Assembly (NCBI GenBank): GCA_903863015.1
Contig: CAIPAI010000041.1
Span: 1-45,975 of the forward strand
Origin: an uncultured Actinomycetes bacterium
Lineage (GTDB): Bacteria; Actinomycetota; Actinomycetes; Nanopelagicales; Nanopelagicaceae
Direction: 5' to 3'
DNA length: 45,975 nucleotides
Position numbers and translations under genes: made by a program. Positions 18,573 through 26,689 of the stretch are shown here, piece after piece. The number at the start of each line of letters is the position of its first letter. The first letter of the stretch is position 1. The notes under the pieces were generated by a model. It had not been told where the DNA came from and did not search any database. It saw only the letters and a program-made list of their open reading frames with translations.

Positions 18573-19633
18573 TTTGCGGCTTTGACGGTTGAACCAGCTG
18601 GTTGACCCTCGCTGATATCAACGCGGAAAGCGCCCGAGCGAATCTCTTCGAACTTGGCCATTGCAGCGTCAGCGAGCGCTTGTGGAACGCCACCCTTAAC
18701 GCCTTGGTTGATTTCGGTAAGCGTTGCGCCGCCCTTGCCAACCATGGAGAAGTCCTTGAGATCTTGAGAGGTGTACGACTTTGCCTTGACCTGAGCCACG
18801 ATGTAATCAACGGTGGGCTTCATGTTCCACACGTTTGAAGTTACTACAGAGTCAGGTGCAACAGACTTCTGGTCCATTTGATTTCCGAATGAGAGAAGTC
18901 CCTTGCTTTGTGCAGCTTCGATAACGCCTGAGCGCTCGGCGAAGAGAATGTCAGCACCGGCAGAGATCTGTGCAAGTGCAGCATCCTTTGCGGCAGCTGG
19001 ATCAAACCACGAAGAAATGAATGTGGTCTTTACCTTCACCTTTGGATTCTGCATTTGAGCACCAGCAATGAACGCATTAACAATGCGGTTTACTTCTGGC
19101 ACTGGGTAACCGGCAACGATGCCGATGGTGTTGGTCTTAGTGAGTCCACCAGCGAGCATTCCAGAAACAAATGCTGGCTCATGAATCCAGTTATCGAAGA
19201 CAGAGAAGTTTGAACCGGACGGTCCGCCACCGGAACCCATAACGAATGCAATGTTTGGGTAATCCTTAGCAACCGCGCGAGCAGCTTCTTCATTGCCATA
19301 TGAATCACCAAAGATGATGTCTGGCTTATCTTCTTCGGCAATCTGACGAAGCGTGCGCTCCATTGCTCCAGATGCGTAGCCGATCTTGTCGACCATCTTG
19401 TATGTGATCTCACCAGATGCAGCTGCTTCCTTGAGAGCAGCGTCAACAACGCCATCCCATGGCTCTTCGATGCTGGATGAGAATGCGCCAGAAACCTTAA
19501 GAGTCGCTGGTGCGGCAGCGTCTGCAGCTGCCTCGGTTGATGAGCCGGTGCTACCGCCACAAGCGGCGAGCGCCAACGTGATCGCGGCAGCGCCAACTAG
19601 GGCGATTCCACGACGAATGTTCTTGTAATCCAT
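18569..19633 (-). CDS. BMP-family substrate-binding lipoprotein (importer 1)
   Basis: This 354-residue extracytoplasmic protein captures the substrate for the leftward importer. It has a basic N-terminus, a hydrophobic core and the lipobox LAAC with C25 as the lipidated residue, followed by a Gly/Ser/Ala linker. The family marks of basic-membrane-protein (PnrA-like) receptors are present: IIFGDSYGNEEAARAVAKDYP, SGMLAGGLTKTNTIGIVAGYP and GADILFAERSGVIEAA. PnrA relatives bind purine nucleosides, but the linked cytosine deaminase suggests a nucleobase here. AGGAGGG lies six bases before the ATG. Confidence 0.92.
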   Translation of the reverse strand: MDYKNIRRGIALVGAAAITLALAACGGSTGSSTEAAADAAAPATLKVSGAFSSSIEEPWDGVVDAALKEAAASGEITYKMVDKIGYASGAMERTLRQIAEEDKPDIIFGDSYGNEEAARAVAKDYPNIAFVMGSGGGPSGSNFSVFDNWIHEPAFVSGMLAGGLTKTNTIGIVAGYPVPEVNRIVNAFIAGAQMQNPKVKVKTTFISSWFDPAAAKDAALAQISAGADILFAERSGVIEAAQSKGLLSFGNQMDQKSVAPDSVVTSNVWNMKPTVDYIVAQVKAKSYTSQDLKDFSMVGKGGATLTEINQGVKGGVPQALADAAMAKFEEIRSGAFRVDISEGQPAGSTVKAAK

Positions 19634-19649
19634 GAACCCTCCTGAGGGA

Positions 19650-19661
19650 CCTACGTAGGTG
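19650..19661. promoter_or_regulatory. Perfect 12-bp palindrome in the divergent pucR/importer region
   Basis: ACCTACGTAGGT is a perfect inverted repeat located 16-28 bases upstream of the importer 1 start and about 100 bases from the pucR start. It could be an operator for PucR or another dimeric regulator, overlapping the leader of the leftward operon. No second strong copy was found upstream of the rightward operon. Confidence 0.35.
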
Positions 19662-19727
19662 AGGTAAGAGTGGCGCGAAGACCCCTCTCTTCACTAGGGA
19701 CATAACGTCAATTTTTTCTTGTTTATA

Positions 19728-19756
19728 TTGACATAGCGTCTCGTTTCGCCGAGCCT
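19728..19756 (+). promoter_or_regulatory. Candidate leaderless promoter of the pucR-like gene
   Basis: A consensus TTGACA (19728-19733) is followed after 17 bases by GAGCCT (19751-19756), which keeps the A2 and T6 of TAnnnT. The ATG at 19763 starts exactly six bases later, implying a message without a 5' leader. Confidence 0.5.
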
Positions 19757-19762
19757 TGGGGG

Positions 19763-21274
19763 ATGCTCACCCTCGCTGAACTCCTCCAGATGCCTCAAAT
19801 TGAGCGCGCCCGCCCGCTCGTGGTCGCCGGCGAGGATGGACTAGCGCGTTCGGTGAGGTGGGTACACACGAGCGAGATCTTCGAAATTAGTCCGCTCCTG
19901 CACGGCGGCGAGGTGCTCCTGACGACCGGCCTTGGCTTGGTCGGACGCCGTCCCAGCGAAATCGCTACCTACGTTTCTAATTTGGTCGACCGCAACGTCA
20001 CCGCGCTGATGGTGGAAATCGGCCGCACCTTTTCCACCCTTCCATCCACACTTCTTTCGAACGCAATCAAATCGGGTCTCACACTTATCGAGCTCCATCA
20101 AATCGTGCCATTCGTTGAGATCACTGAGGCAACTCATCGCGAAATTATTAGCCGCGAACAACCCGATAAACCAAGTCAGCCTGGGCCCAACAATCTCTTC
20201 CTCGAGCACCTCGCTTCTGGAGCAACTATCCGATCCGTCATCGACCTTACAAGTCGAATTGCCGGAGAGGTCGTTGCGTACGTTGATGCGGCAGGAGAAG
20301 TTGTAGTGACTTCGGCCGATGAAATTCCGAAAGGTTCTCCCGCTACATCCATAGAGGTACTCATCAACGGACGACCACGCGGAGCGCTACATATTTTTGG
20401 AGCAAAGAAAAATGCTCATAAAGCAGTTAGTGTTGCGGCGGCGCAATCACTCGCGGTACTACTTTCGCGAAGTGATATGCCTGCAGCCTTAGTGCGTCGT
20501 GAATGGCTACTCACTTTGATGGCCTCACCAGATGATCCAGAAATAGCCTCAGATATAAGGGCGAAAGCCGCCGGATTAGAGCTCACCGGAAATACTATGC
20601 AGCCAGTTATTTTCTCCGGCTTCTCAGTTAACGACCGCTCCCCGCTTCTAGCTTCGTTAGCAAATTCAAGAGTAGGTCTAGTAATTGATCTTGATGATTG
20701 CCTTGCAGTAATTTCAATGAGTCCAAGAGAACGTACTAAAGAGCGAGCTCGTCGTGAATATTTGGAGACCACTCTCAAGTCATTGACATCCACATTAGAT
20801 ATTGCACTTCGTCAAAGACTTCGCATCACCGCAGGCGATCCAGTTACCGATATTTCTTCCCTCGGCCGAAATATGCGCACCGCACGAAGTGCGAGTCGAA
20901 TTAATGAATTGCTCGGCAACTCTGCATCGATTCGCTACGCCTCAGAACTCGGTGCTCACCAATTGCTTGCGAACTCCGTGCCAGATCGAACTCTTGAACT
21001 CTTCGTAGATGAGCAAATTGGCGCTCTTATCGACGCTGATGCACGTGGCAGTCGTGATCTAGTCGGAACGTTGGAGGCGCTCACTAGAGCCGGCTTCTCT
21101 AAGACCATTGCTTCTGAGGCGCTGGGCATTCGTAGACAAACCCTTCACAACCGCCTCGGAAAGATTGCCGAGGTACTCGGCCCCACCGCGCTCGAGGACC
21201 CGGAGAGACGTTTTAGCCTCCAAGTGGCCCTAGTGGCTTGGCGCCTACGGATCAGCGCGGCGGCTCGAAGCTAA
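19763..21274 (+). CDS. pucR: PucR-family transcriptional regulator of purine catabolism
   Basis: This 503-residue cytoplasmic regulator begins with the PucR N-terminal domain (LTLAELLQMPQIERARPLV ... RWVHTSEIFEISPLLHGGEVLLTTGLGL). It has a middle sensory region and a C-terminal helix-turn-helix of the HTH_30 type (LEALTRAGFSKTIASEALGI, then RQTLHNRLGKIAEVLG). In B. subtilis PucR induces purine degradation genes in response to intermediates such as allantoin. Here it stands between a leftward importer operon and the rightward importer plus catabolic operon, so control of both is likely. The effector is not shown by sequence. Confidence 0.9.
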   Translation: MLTLAELLQMPQIERARPLVVAGEDGLARSVRWVHTSEIFEISPLLHGGEVLLTTGLGLVGRRPSEIATYVSNLVDRNVTALMVEIGRTFSTLPSTLLSNAIKSGLTLIELHQIVPFVEITEATHREIISREQPDKPSQPGPNNLFLEHLASGATIRSVIDLTSRIAGEVVAYVDAAGEVVVTSADEIPKGSPATSIEVLINGRPRGALHIFGAKKNAHKAVSVAAAQSLAVLLSRSDMPAALVRREWLLTLMASPDDPEIASDIRAKAAGLELTGNTMQPVIFSGFSVNDRSPLLASLANSRVGLVIDLDDCLAVISMSPRERTKERARREYLETTLKSLTSTLDIALRQRLRITAGDPVTDISSLGRNMRTARSASRINELLGNSASIRYASELGAHQLLANSVPDRTLELFVDEQIGALIDADARGSRDLVGTLEALTRAGFSKTIASEALGIRRQTLHNRLGKIAEVLGPTALEDPERRFSLQVALVAWRLRISAAARS

Positions 21275-21313
21275 AAGAGATATAAAGATTTTCTAGCCTC
21301 GTCCGATTTGTAC

Positions 21314-21342
21314 TTGACCCCGCCCGAATAGATACCTAGCGT
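21314..21342 (+). promoter_or_regulatory. Promoter of the rightward importer/purine operon
   Basis: TTGACC (21314-21319), a 17-base spacer and TAGCGT (21337-21342) form a well-spaced promoter. Transcription would begin near 21349, leaving a leader of about 60-70 bases before the binding-protein gene. Confidence 0.6.
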
Positions 21343-21343
21343 C

Positions 21344-21383
21344 GGTTTCACACTTCCCTAGAACAGAGCACCGCCCTGAAACC
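21344..21383. repeat. Inverted repeat at the transcription start of the rightward operon
   Basis: GGTTTCA (21344-21350) and TGAAACC (21377-21383) are perfect inverted arms separated by 26 bases. The left arm covers the predicted transcription start, so it may be an operator rather than an RNA hairpin. Seven-base arms can occur by chance. Confidence 0.3.
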
Positions 21384-21420
21384 CCGAAAGTCCATCACAT
21401 CTAAATGAATGGAGATCCCT

Positions 21421-22533
21421 TTGAAGCGTCGAGCCCTCGCGGTCGTCGCAGGAGTCACAGCTGTACTCCTAGCGGCCTGCTCTAGCTCCACCTCATCATC
21501 TACTGCAGCCGCTGATGCTGCTCCTGCAAAGGAGAAGCTCAAGGTTGCATTCGTCTACATCGGTGTCCCTGGTGACGCTGGTTGGACCTACATGCACGAT
21601 CAAGGTCGTTTGGAAATGGAAGCTGCACTCGGCGATCAAGTTGAGAGCACCGCAGTTGAGAATGTTCCTGAAGGCCCAGCTGGCAAGAAGACATTTGAAG
21701 ATCTCGCACGTCAAGGTTACAAATTGATCTTCGGAACTTCTTTTGGCTACATGGATCAAATGCTTGAAGTTGCCGCTGCTTACCCAGACGTCAAGTTCAT
21801 GCACGCCACCGGATACAAGACTTCAGCAAACATGGGCACCTACTTCGGTGCTGCTGAAGAAGCTCGTTACCTCTCCGGCATGATCGCTGCTTCGGTATCA
21901 AAGACCGGCCGCCTCGGTTACGTGGCTGCCTTCCCAATTCCTGAGGTCGTTCGCGGAATCAACGCCTTCGAACTCGGCGCGCAAGCGATCAATCCAAAGG
22001 CCACTACCAAGGTTGTATGGACCTCAACTTGGTATGACCCCACCATTGAAAGCAAGGCTGCACAATCGCTCTTGAACGCTGGCGTTGACGTACTTGCGCA
22101 ACACCAAGATTCACCTGCAACTGGCCAAGCGGCAGAAGCAGTGGGCGCACGTTGGCTCTCCTACAACAGCAACATGCAAACCCTGGCACCTAAGGCTTGG
22201 GCTGGCGGCCCAGGTTGGGATTGGGGTCCCTTCTACACCGCGCAAGCAAAGGCCGTCATTGATGGCACTTGGAAGAGTGAGCAGTACTACGGAAACATGA
22301 AGGATGGTCTAGTCAAGCTCTTTGGACCTGCCGAAGATGTTCCTGCAGACGCTGCAGCAGCCGTGAAGGCCGCGCAAGATGCCTTCGTTGCTGGCACCGC
22401 TCATCCATTCGACGGTCCAATCGCTGACCAAGCCGGCAAGACGCAGGTCGCCCAAGGTGCAACCGCACCCATGGACGCCCTGATGTCGATGCAGTACTTC
22501 GTCAAGGGTGTTCAAGGAACCATCGCGAAGTAA
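21421..22533 (+). CDS. BMP-family substrate-binding lipoprotein (importer 2)
   Basis: This is the receptor of the second BMP-type importer, anchored outside the membrane. The signal peptide runs MKRRALAVVAGVTAVLLAAC, with C20 in the lipobox. Family segments include AFVYIGVPGDAGWTYMHDQG, FGTSFGYMDQMLEVAAAYPD and VDVLAQHQDSPATGQAAE. I prefer the TTG at 21421 because GGAGA stands seven bases upstream and it gives a normal signal peptide; the in-frame ATG at 21409 would add four residues. The protein differs clearly from the receptor of importer 1, so the two systems probably have different substrates, here a purine base or oxidised purine by context. Confidence 0.92.
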   Translation: MKRRALAVVAGVTAVLLAACSSSTSSSTAAADAAPAKEKLKVAFVYIGVPGDAGWTYMHDQGRLEMEAALGDQVESTAVENVPEGPAGKKTFEDLARQGYKLIFGTSFGYMDQMLEVAAAYPDVKFMHATGYKTSANMGTYFGAAEEARYLSGMIAASVSKTGRLGYVAAFPIPEVVRGINAFELGAQAINPKATTKVVWTSTWYDPTIESKAAQSLLNAGVDVLAQHQDSPATGQAAEAVGARWLSYNSNMQTLAPKAWAGGPGWDWGPFYTAQAKAVIDGTWKSEQYYGNMKDGLVKLFGPAEDVPADAAAAVKAAQDAFVAGTAHPFDGPIADQAGKTQVAQGATAPMDALMSMQYFVKGVQGTIAK

Positions 22534-22549
22534 TTCAGCAATACCCCTT

Positions 22550-22593
22550 CTAAGGACGAACCTGGATCAGGCATGATTCAGGTTCGTCCTTAG
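22550..22593 (+). terminator. Strong hairpin between binding-protein and ATPase genes (attenuator or partial terminator)
   Basis: CTAAGGACGAACCTG (22550-22564) pairs perfectly with CAGGTTCGTCCTTAG (22579-22593). The stem continues inward through a G-T pair and ATCA/TGAT to loop GGCA. Only a short ATTTT tract follows. Such a stem after a receptor gene typically protects the upstream mRNA or stops part of transcription, so that receptor exceeds membrane subunits. Confidence 0.75.
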
Positions 22594-22642
22594 ATTTTGA
22601 ACCACCTAGAAATATCGCTCGTAAACAATTGAGGGAGAGCTT

Positions 22643-24115
22643 GTGATTGCAGCCCGCCACATCAGTAAGTCCTTTCCGGGCGTGCTTGCAAATCAGGACG
22701 TCTCTTTCGATGTAGCACCAGGCGAAGTGCATTCGTTGCTCGGAGAAAACGGCGCAGGCAAATCAACTCTTGCAGCGATTCTCACTGGCCTCTATCAACC
22801 TGATGCTGGACACGTCGAAATTGATGGAGTGCGCGTCTCCTTGAAAAGCCCTCGACACGGTTTGGCTCTTGGTATCGGAATGGTGCATCAACACTTCCGC
22901 TTAGTTTCACAATTTACAGTTGCCGAAAACATCTCCCTCGGAGATCGAAAGCAGAATTGGATTCTCTCCACCAAGAAAGTAGAAGAGGCGGTTCGCGAAA
23001 TTGGCGAACGCTACGGACTTCCCGTCGACCCGCGAGCACGCATCAATGAACTGACCGTTGGAGAGCAACAACGAGTCGAAATTATTAAGACGCTTTATCG
23101 CGGCGCACAAGTACTGCTTCTCGATGAACCTACGAGTGTGCTCACACCGCAAGAAGTCACCACGCTCTTTGACTCGGTGCGCACGCTTGCAAGCGAAGGT
23201 AAGAGCGTTATTTTTATTTCGCACAAACTCGGAGAGGTTATGGACATCTCCGATCGCGTCACAGTGATGCGCGATGGGAAAGTAGTTGGAAATACATCAG
23301 TGACTGACACCTCTCGTGAAGCACTCGCTCGCATGATGGTGGGTCGCGATGTTGATCTCTCCGCAATCCGTGCAACGAAACCCACTGGTACTCCGCTTCT
23401 TGAAGTACGCGGCCTCACTGCCAAGAGCGCTCGAAGCCAAGTATCCGATGCATCCATTGTTGTGAAGGCTGGAGAGATCGTCGGGATAGCGGGTGTTTCG
23501 GGTAACGGGCAACGTGCGCTCGCAGAAGGAATTGCAGGTCTTACGCCACCCGTGGGCGGGCACATCACAATCTGCGGCATCGATGTAACGGGCAAGGGTT
23601 CAGTTGCCGCGCGCAAAGCCGGCCTCTCCTATGTCCCGGAAGATAGAAACGGAACAGGTTTAGCGCCATCACTTTCGATCTCAGAGAACATGTTGCTTAC
23701 CGAAGATCTGCCATTTCTTGTGAACCATAAGAGTGCAGTCGCTAAAGCCGAAGAAGCTATCGGCGCATACAGCATTAAAACTCCAGGAGCATCAACTCCA
23801 ACCCGAATGCTCTCCGGTGGAAATGTACAAAAGGTTTTGTTAGCTCGCGAACTCGGACATGATCCACAAGTACTGATCGTCGCTTCGCCCACCTGGGGAT
23901 TAGATGTGGGGGCTGTGGAGTTCGTACGAAGTAAACTTAACGAACTTCGAAATCAAGGACGCGCGATTCTTCTCATCAGTGAAGATCTCGACGAAGTGCG
24001 CGCACTATCGGATCGTATTTATGTCATCTTCGAAGGAAAAATTGTGATGGAGTGCGCTGGCGAAGGCGCCGATGTCACCACACTCGGTCTAGCTATGGCG
24101 GGGGCGAGCGCATGA
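22643..24115 (+). CDS. BMP-type ABC transporter, ATP-binding protein (importer 2)
   Basis: This 490-residue protein with two fused nucleotide-binding domains powers importer 2. The first domain has Walker A GENGAGKST at residues 34-42, LTVGEQQRVEI as signature and VLLLDEPTSVL as Walker B. The second has a degenerate Walker A (GVSGNGQR) and signature LSGGNVQKVLLAREL. The start is GTG at 22643, with GAGGGAG upstream. The stop overlaps the next ATG as ATGA, so permease translation is coupled to it. Confidence 0.92.
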   Translation: MIAARHISKSFPGVLANQDVSFDVAPGEVHSLLGENGAGKSTLAAILTGLYQPDAGHVEIDGVRVSLKSPRHGLALGIGMVHQHFRLVSQFTVAENISLGDRKQNWILSTKKVEEAVREIGERYGLPVDPRARINELTVGEQQRVEIIKTLYRGAQVLLLDEPTSVLTPQEVTTLFDSVRTLASEGKSVIFISHKLGEVMDISDRVTVMRDGKVVGNTSVTDTSREALARMMVGRDVDLSAIRATKPTGTPLLEVRGLTAKSARSQVSDASIVVKAGEIVGIAGVSGNGQRALAEGIAGLTPPVGGHITICGIDVTGKGSVAARKAGLSYVPEDRNGTGLAPSLSISENMLLTEDLPFLVNHKSAVAKAEEAIGAYSIKTPGASTPTRMLSGGNVQKVLLARELGHDPQVLIVASPTWGLDVGAVEFVRSKLNELRNQGRAILLISEDLDEVRALSDRIYVIFEGKIVMECAGEGADVTTLGLAMAGASA

Positions 24116-25203
24116 AGTTTTCGTTAGAACGACGTCGCGAAGTCAAACCTTGGCACCTCATTGGAGTGCCTCTGCTCTCGGTTATTTTTGGCACTCTTGT
24201 AGGCGGACTCTTTTTAGAGGCCACGGGGCATAATGCCATTCTGGTTTTTAAAACAATGTCTCAAACTTCCTACACAACTCTGTATGGCATTGGTGACACG
24301 CTCACCGCTGCCACGCCGCTCATCTTCACTGCACTCGCTGCACTTGTCGCTTTTCGTGTAAACCTTTATTCGATTGGCGCAGAGGGCCAGCTCTTCGTAG
24401 GCGGTATCTTTGCTTCCGGTGTGGGTATTGCAGTTGGTACCTCTTCCTCGGCACTAGCGATTCCCGCAGTACTCATTGCTGGCGTCCTCGGTGGCATTGT
24501 GTGGATGACATTGCCAGCACTCTTTCGCGCTTGGTTTGGCACTAGTGAAATCATCACCACCTTGATGTTTAACTTTGTCGCACTCTTCCTAATGCGCTAC
24601 TTGATCTACGGTGCTTCGACTTATTGGCGCGATCCCACTTCAACAAACTTTCCGCAAGGAAAGAAACTTGATCAGAACGCTTGGCTTCCACGCTTTGGAA
24701 CCCAAAGCGTGCATTGGGGACTTGTGTTGGCTTTAGTAACCACGGTTGGTATTTGGTTCTTGCTCCGAAAGACGCGCTTTGGGTATCAGATGAAGGTGCT
24801 CGGTGACGCTCCTAATGCCGCGCGCTACTCAGGCGTTCCTGTAAAGCGCATGACTTTCACCGTACTCATCATCTCCGGTGGTTTGGCTGGCTTAGCTGGC
24901 GCAAGCGAAGTGGCCGGCCGAGCGCACGCCCTTGATCCCAATGGTCTAGCCATTGGCCTGGGTTATGCCGGCATCATCGTGGCCACCCTTGCGCGACTCA
25001 ATCCATTTGGTGCCGTCATCATCGCCATCGGGTTTGGTGGTCTCCAGAACAGCGCATCCGCACTCCAGAGTCTGGGTACAGATTCAGTTCCTTCAGCAAT
25101 CGCCACCACTTTGCAAGGTCTGATTCTTTTGCTCGCGCTCGCTGGTGAACTCTTTGTCCGATATCGATTGAAAATCTCTAAGAAAGTAGAGGTATCGGCA
25201 TGA
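24112..25203 (+). CDS. BMP-type ABC transporter, permease 1 (importer 2)
   Basis: This 363-residue membrane protein has an N-terminal anchor after a basic start (MKFSLERRREVKPW) and a series of hydrophobic helices. The YufP-like motifs are AFRVNLYSIGAEGQLFVGGI, FGTSEIITTLMFNFVALF and the ATPase-contact loop KVLGDAPNAARYSGVPV. The ATG at 24112 lies within the ATPase stop codon region; an upstream in-frame extension would overlap the ATPase gene by 64 bases and is less likely. Confidence 0.92.
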   Translation: MKFSLERRREVKPWHLIGVPLLSVIFGTLVGGLFLEATGHNAILVFKTMSQTSYTTLYGIGDTLTAATPLIFTALAALVAFRVNLYSIGAEGQLFVGGIFASGVGIAVGTSSSALAIPAVLIAGVLGGIVWMTLPALFRAWFGTSEIITTLMFNFVALFLMRYLIYGASTYWRDPTSTNFPQGKKLDQNAWLPRFGTQSVHWGLVLALVTTVGIWFLLRKTRFGYQMKVLGDAPNAARYSGVPVKRMTFTVLIISGGLAGLAGASEVAGRAHALDPNGLAIGLGYAGIIVATLARLNPFGAVIIAIGFGGLQNSASALQSLGTDSVPSAIATTLQGLILLLALAGELFVRYRLKISKKVEVSA

Positions 25204-26141
25204 CGCAAGAATCGGTATTAGTTCTCACTCTTGCGGCCGCAATCGGAACCGGTACCCCACTCATCTTTGCCGCGATTGGCGGAGTTATCAGTGAGCGAGC
25301 GGGCGTCATCAACTTGGGCATGGAAGGCATGATGCTCATCGGCGCGGTCACCACATTTCTCGTTGATAACAAAACCGGCTCGCCTGTTGCGGGATTTATC
25401 GCAGGCGGAGTGGCCGGCGCACTTCTTGCGCTCATTCACGCCACCTTGGCAATCTCGCTGCGCGCAAATCAAATTGTGTGCGGGTTAGCGCTCACCATCT
25501 TTGGCACTGGTCTCGCATCTTTTATTGGCAAGCCCATCGAAGGCCAAGGTCTCACGAAGTCTTTTGGCTCGTTACACATCCCTGCACTGAGTTCCATTCC
25601 CGGAGTAGGCCCGATTCTCTTTAAACAAGATGTGCTCGTCTACCTCTCTTGGTTTGTTGCTCTCATCGCATCGCTTTACCTCAACCGCACCCGCACCGGA
25701 TTAAGCCTTCGTGCGGTGGGTGAAAATCCGGCAACTGCCGATGCCATGGGGCTCAGCGTTGTTCGCATGCGTTACGCACATGTTGTCGCCGGTGGCTTGC
25801 TTGCTGGTTTCGGTGGCTCGTATGTAATTCTTCGAATCGTTCCGGCTTGGAGTCAAGCTGGAACTACAAATGGAATCGGTTGGATTGCATTAGCACTTGT
25901 GGTCTTTGCATCATGGCGCCCGCTGCGCGTGATTTTGGGTGCGTATCTCTTTGGTGTTGCTCTGCAAGCAAACTTTGCCCTCCAAGCGAAGGGCATCACA
26001 GTGATACCCGCCGAATTTTTGGCAATGCTTCCTTACCTCCTTACAGTGGTGATCCTGGTGGTGCTTACGGCAAATCGCAGAACGCGTGGCGCCGGAGCCC
26101 CAGCAGCCCTAGGACTTCCATTCGTACGGGATGAGCGCTAA
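25200..26141 (+). CDS. BMP-type ABC transporter, permease 2 (importer 2)
   Basis: This 313-residue second permease has FAAIGGVISERAGVINLGMEG near the N-terminus, about eight hydrophobic segments and the contact loop RAVGENPATADAMGLSV. It overlaps permease 1 by four bases (ATGA). Its end overlaps the following regulator gene by 11 bases. It pairs with permease 1 to form the channel. Confidence 0.92.
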   Translation: MTQESVLVLTLAAAIGTGTPLIFAAIGGVISERAGVINLGMEGMMLIGAVTTFLVDNKTGSPVAGFIAGGVAGALLALIHATLAISLRANQIVCGLALTIFGTGLASFIGKPIEGQGLTKSFGSLHIPALSSIPGVGPILFKQDVLVYLSWFVALIASLYLNRTRTGLSLRAVGENPATADAMGLSVVRMRYAHVVAGGLLAGFGGSYVILRIVPAWSQAGTTNGIGWIALALVVFASWRPLRVILGAYLFGVALQANFALQAKGITVIPAEFLAMLPYLLTVVILVVLTANRRTRGAGAPAALGLPFVRDER

Positions 26142-26628
26142 CGAAAGTGGTTGCACGGTAATGCATCGCATTAGAGTTGAATTCACCACCGAGCCATTCG
26201 TGATCGGCAGCACGCCAGAACATGCAAAGGCGGCAGAACAAGCAGCTTCAGGCGCGGGTCTAGAGACCGAGTTTGGTCCCTTCGGTACTAGTGCCACCGG
26301 TGATCGTGCAGCCGTCATGGCCGCCCTGCCCCATATTCTCAGCGCCGCTCTCGACGGGGGCGCTGCCCGAATAAGTCTGCAGGTCACCACCTCCTCGTCA
26401 GTTCCGCGTAAGCCCGGACTCCATGACGCCCTTGAGCGTCTCCTTCTCCAGGCCGAGGTCGAGATGGGCGCTGGCCTCGAGGAGCTCTCGCGCGAAGAGA
26501 AGCAGCGGGCGGTCAAGATCCTGGAAGAGCGCGGCGCCTTCAATCTCCGTGGGAGCGTAGAAGATGTAGCTGACCGCCTGGGAGTCTCCCGATTTACCGT
26601 TTATAACTACTTGAACGCTCATTCTTAA
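26131..26628 (+). CDS. Putative regulator: MTH1187/thiamine-binding-like domain fused to an HTH_22 (YheO/DauR-type) helix-turn-helix
   Basis: This 165-residue protein has two parts. Residues 11-90 (RIRVEFTTEPF ... GLETEFGPFGTSATGDRAAV) resemble the ferredoxin-like MTH1187/YkoF fold, some members of which bind thiamine or its pyrimidine. Residues 115-165 (LSREEKQRAVKILEERGAF, then VEDVADRLGVSRFTVYNYL) resemble the C-terminal DNA-binding domain of YheO/DauR regulators. It is probably a ligand-responsive transcription factor. Its place between the importer and the urate genes suggests sensing of a heterocyclic base, but that is inference. The start may be the ATG at 26131, overlapping the permease, or at 26161. 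Confidence 0.7.
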   Translation: MSANESGCTVMHRIRVEFTTEPFVIGSTPEHAKAAEQAASGAGLETEFGPFGTSATGDRAAVMAALPHILSAALDGGAARISLQVTTSSSVPRKPGLHDALERLLLQAEVEMGAGLEELSREEKQRAVKILEERGAFNLRGSVEDVADRLGVSRFTVYNYLNAHS

Positions 26629-26654
26629 CCTGCAGCAGATTCTTCAACAGATTG

Positions 26655-26683
26655 TTGACCCCACCCCCTGCGCAACCTACCCT
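26655..26683 (+). promoter_or_regulatory. Candidate internal promoter driving uraD and downstream genes
   Basis: TTGACC (26655-26660), 17 bases, then TACCCT (26678-26683). The uraD start GTG at 26690 begins six bases later and has no ribosome site, so the message would be leaderless. It would let the catabolic genes be expressed separately from the importer. Confidence 0.55.
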
Positions 26684-26689
26684 TGGCAG

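Noticed and set aside
19683-19711. Leftward promoter using TTGACG (minus strand, 19711-19706)
   Set aside because: No TAnnnT-like box occurs at 16-18 bases from it, so the leftward transcription start is left undefined.
21349-21408. Purine or other riboswitch in the leader of the rightward operon
   Set aside because: The leader is only about 60 bases and shows none of the conserved purine-aptamer loops; only a weak seven-base inverted repeat is present.
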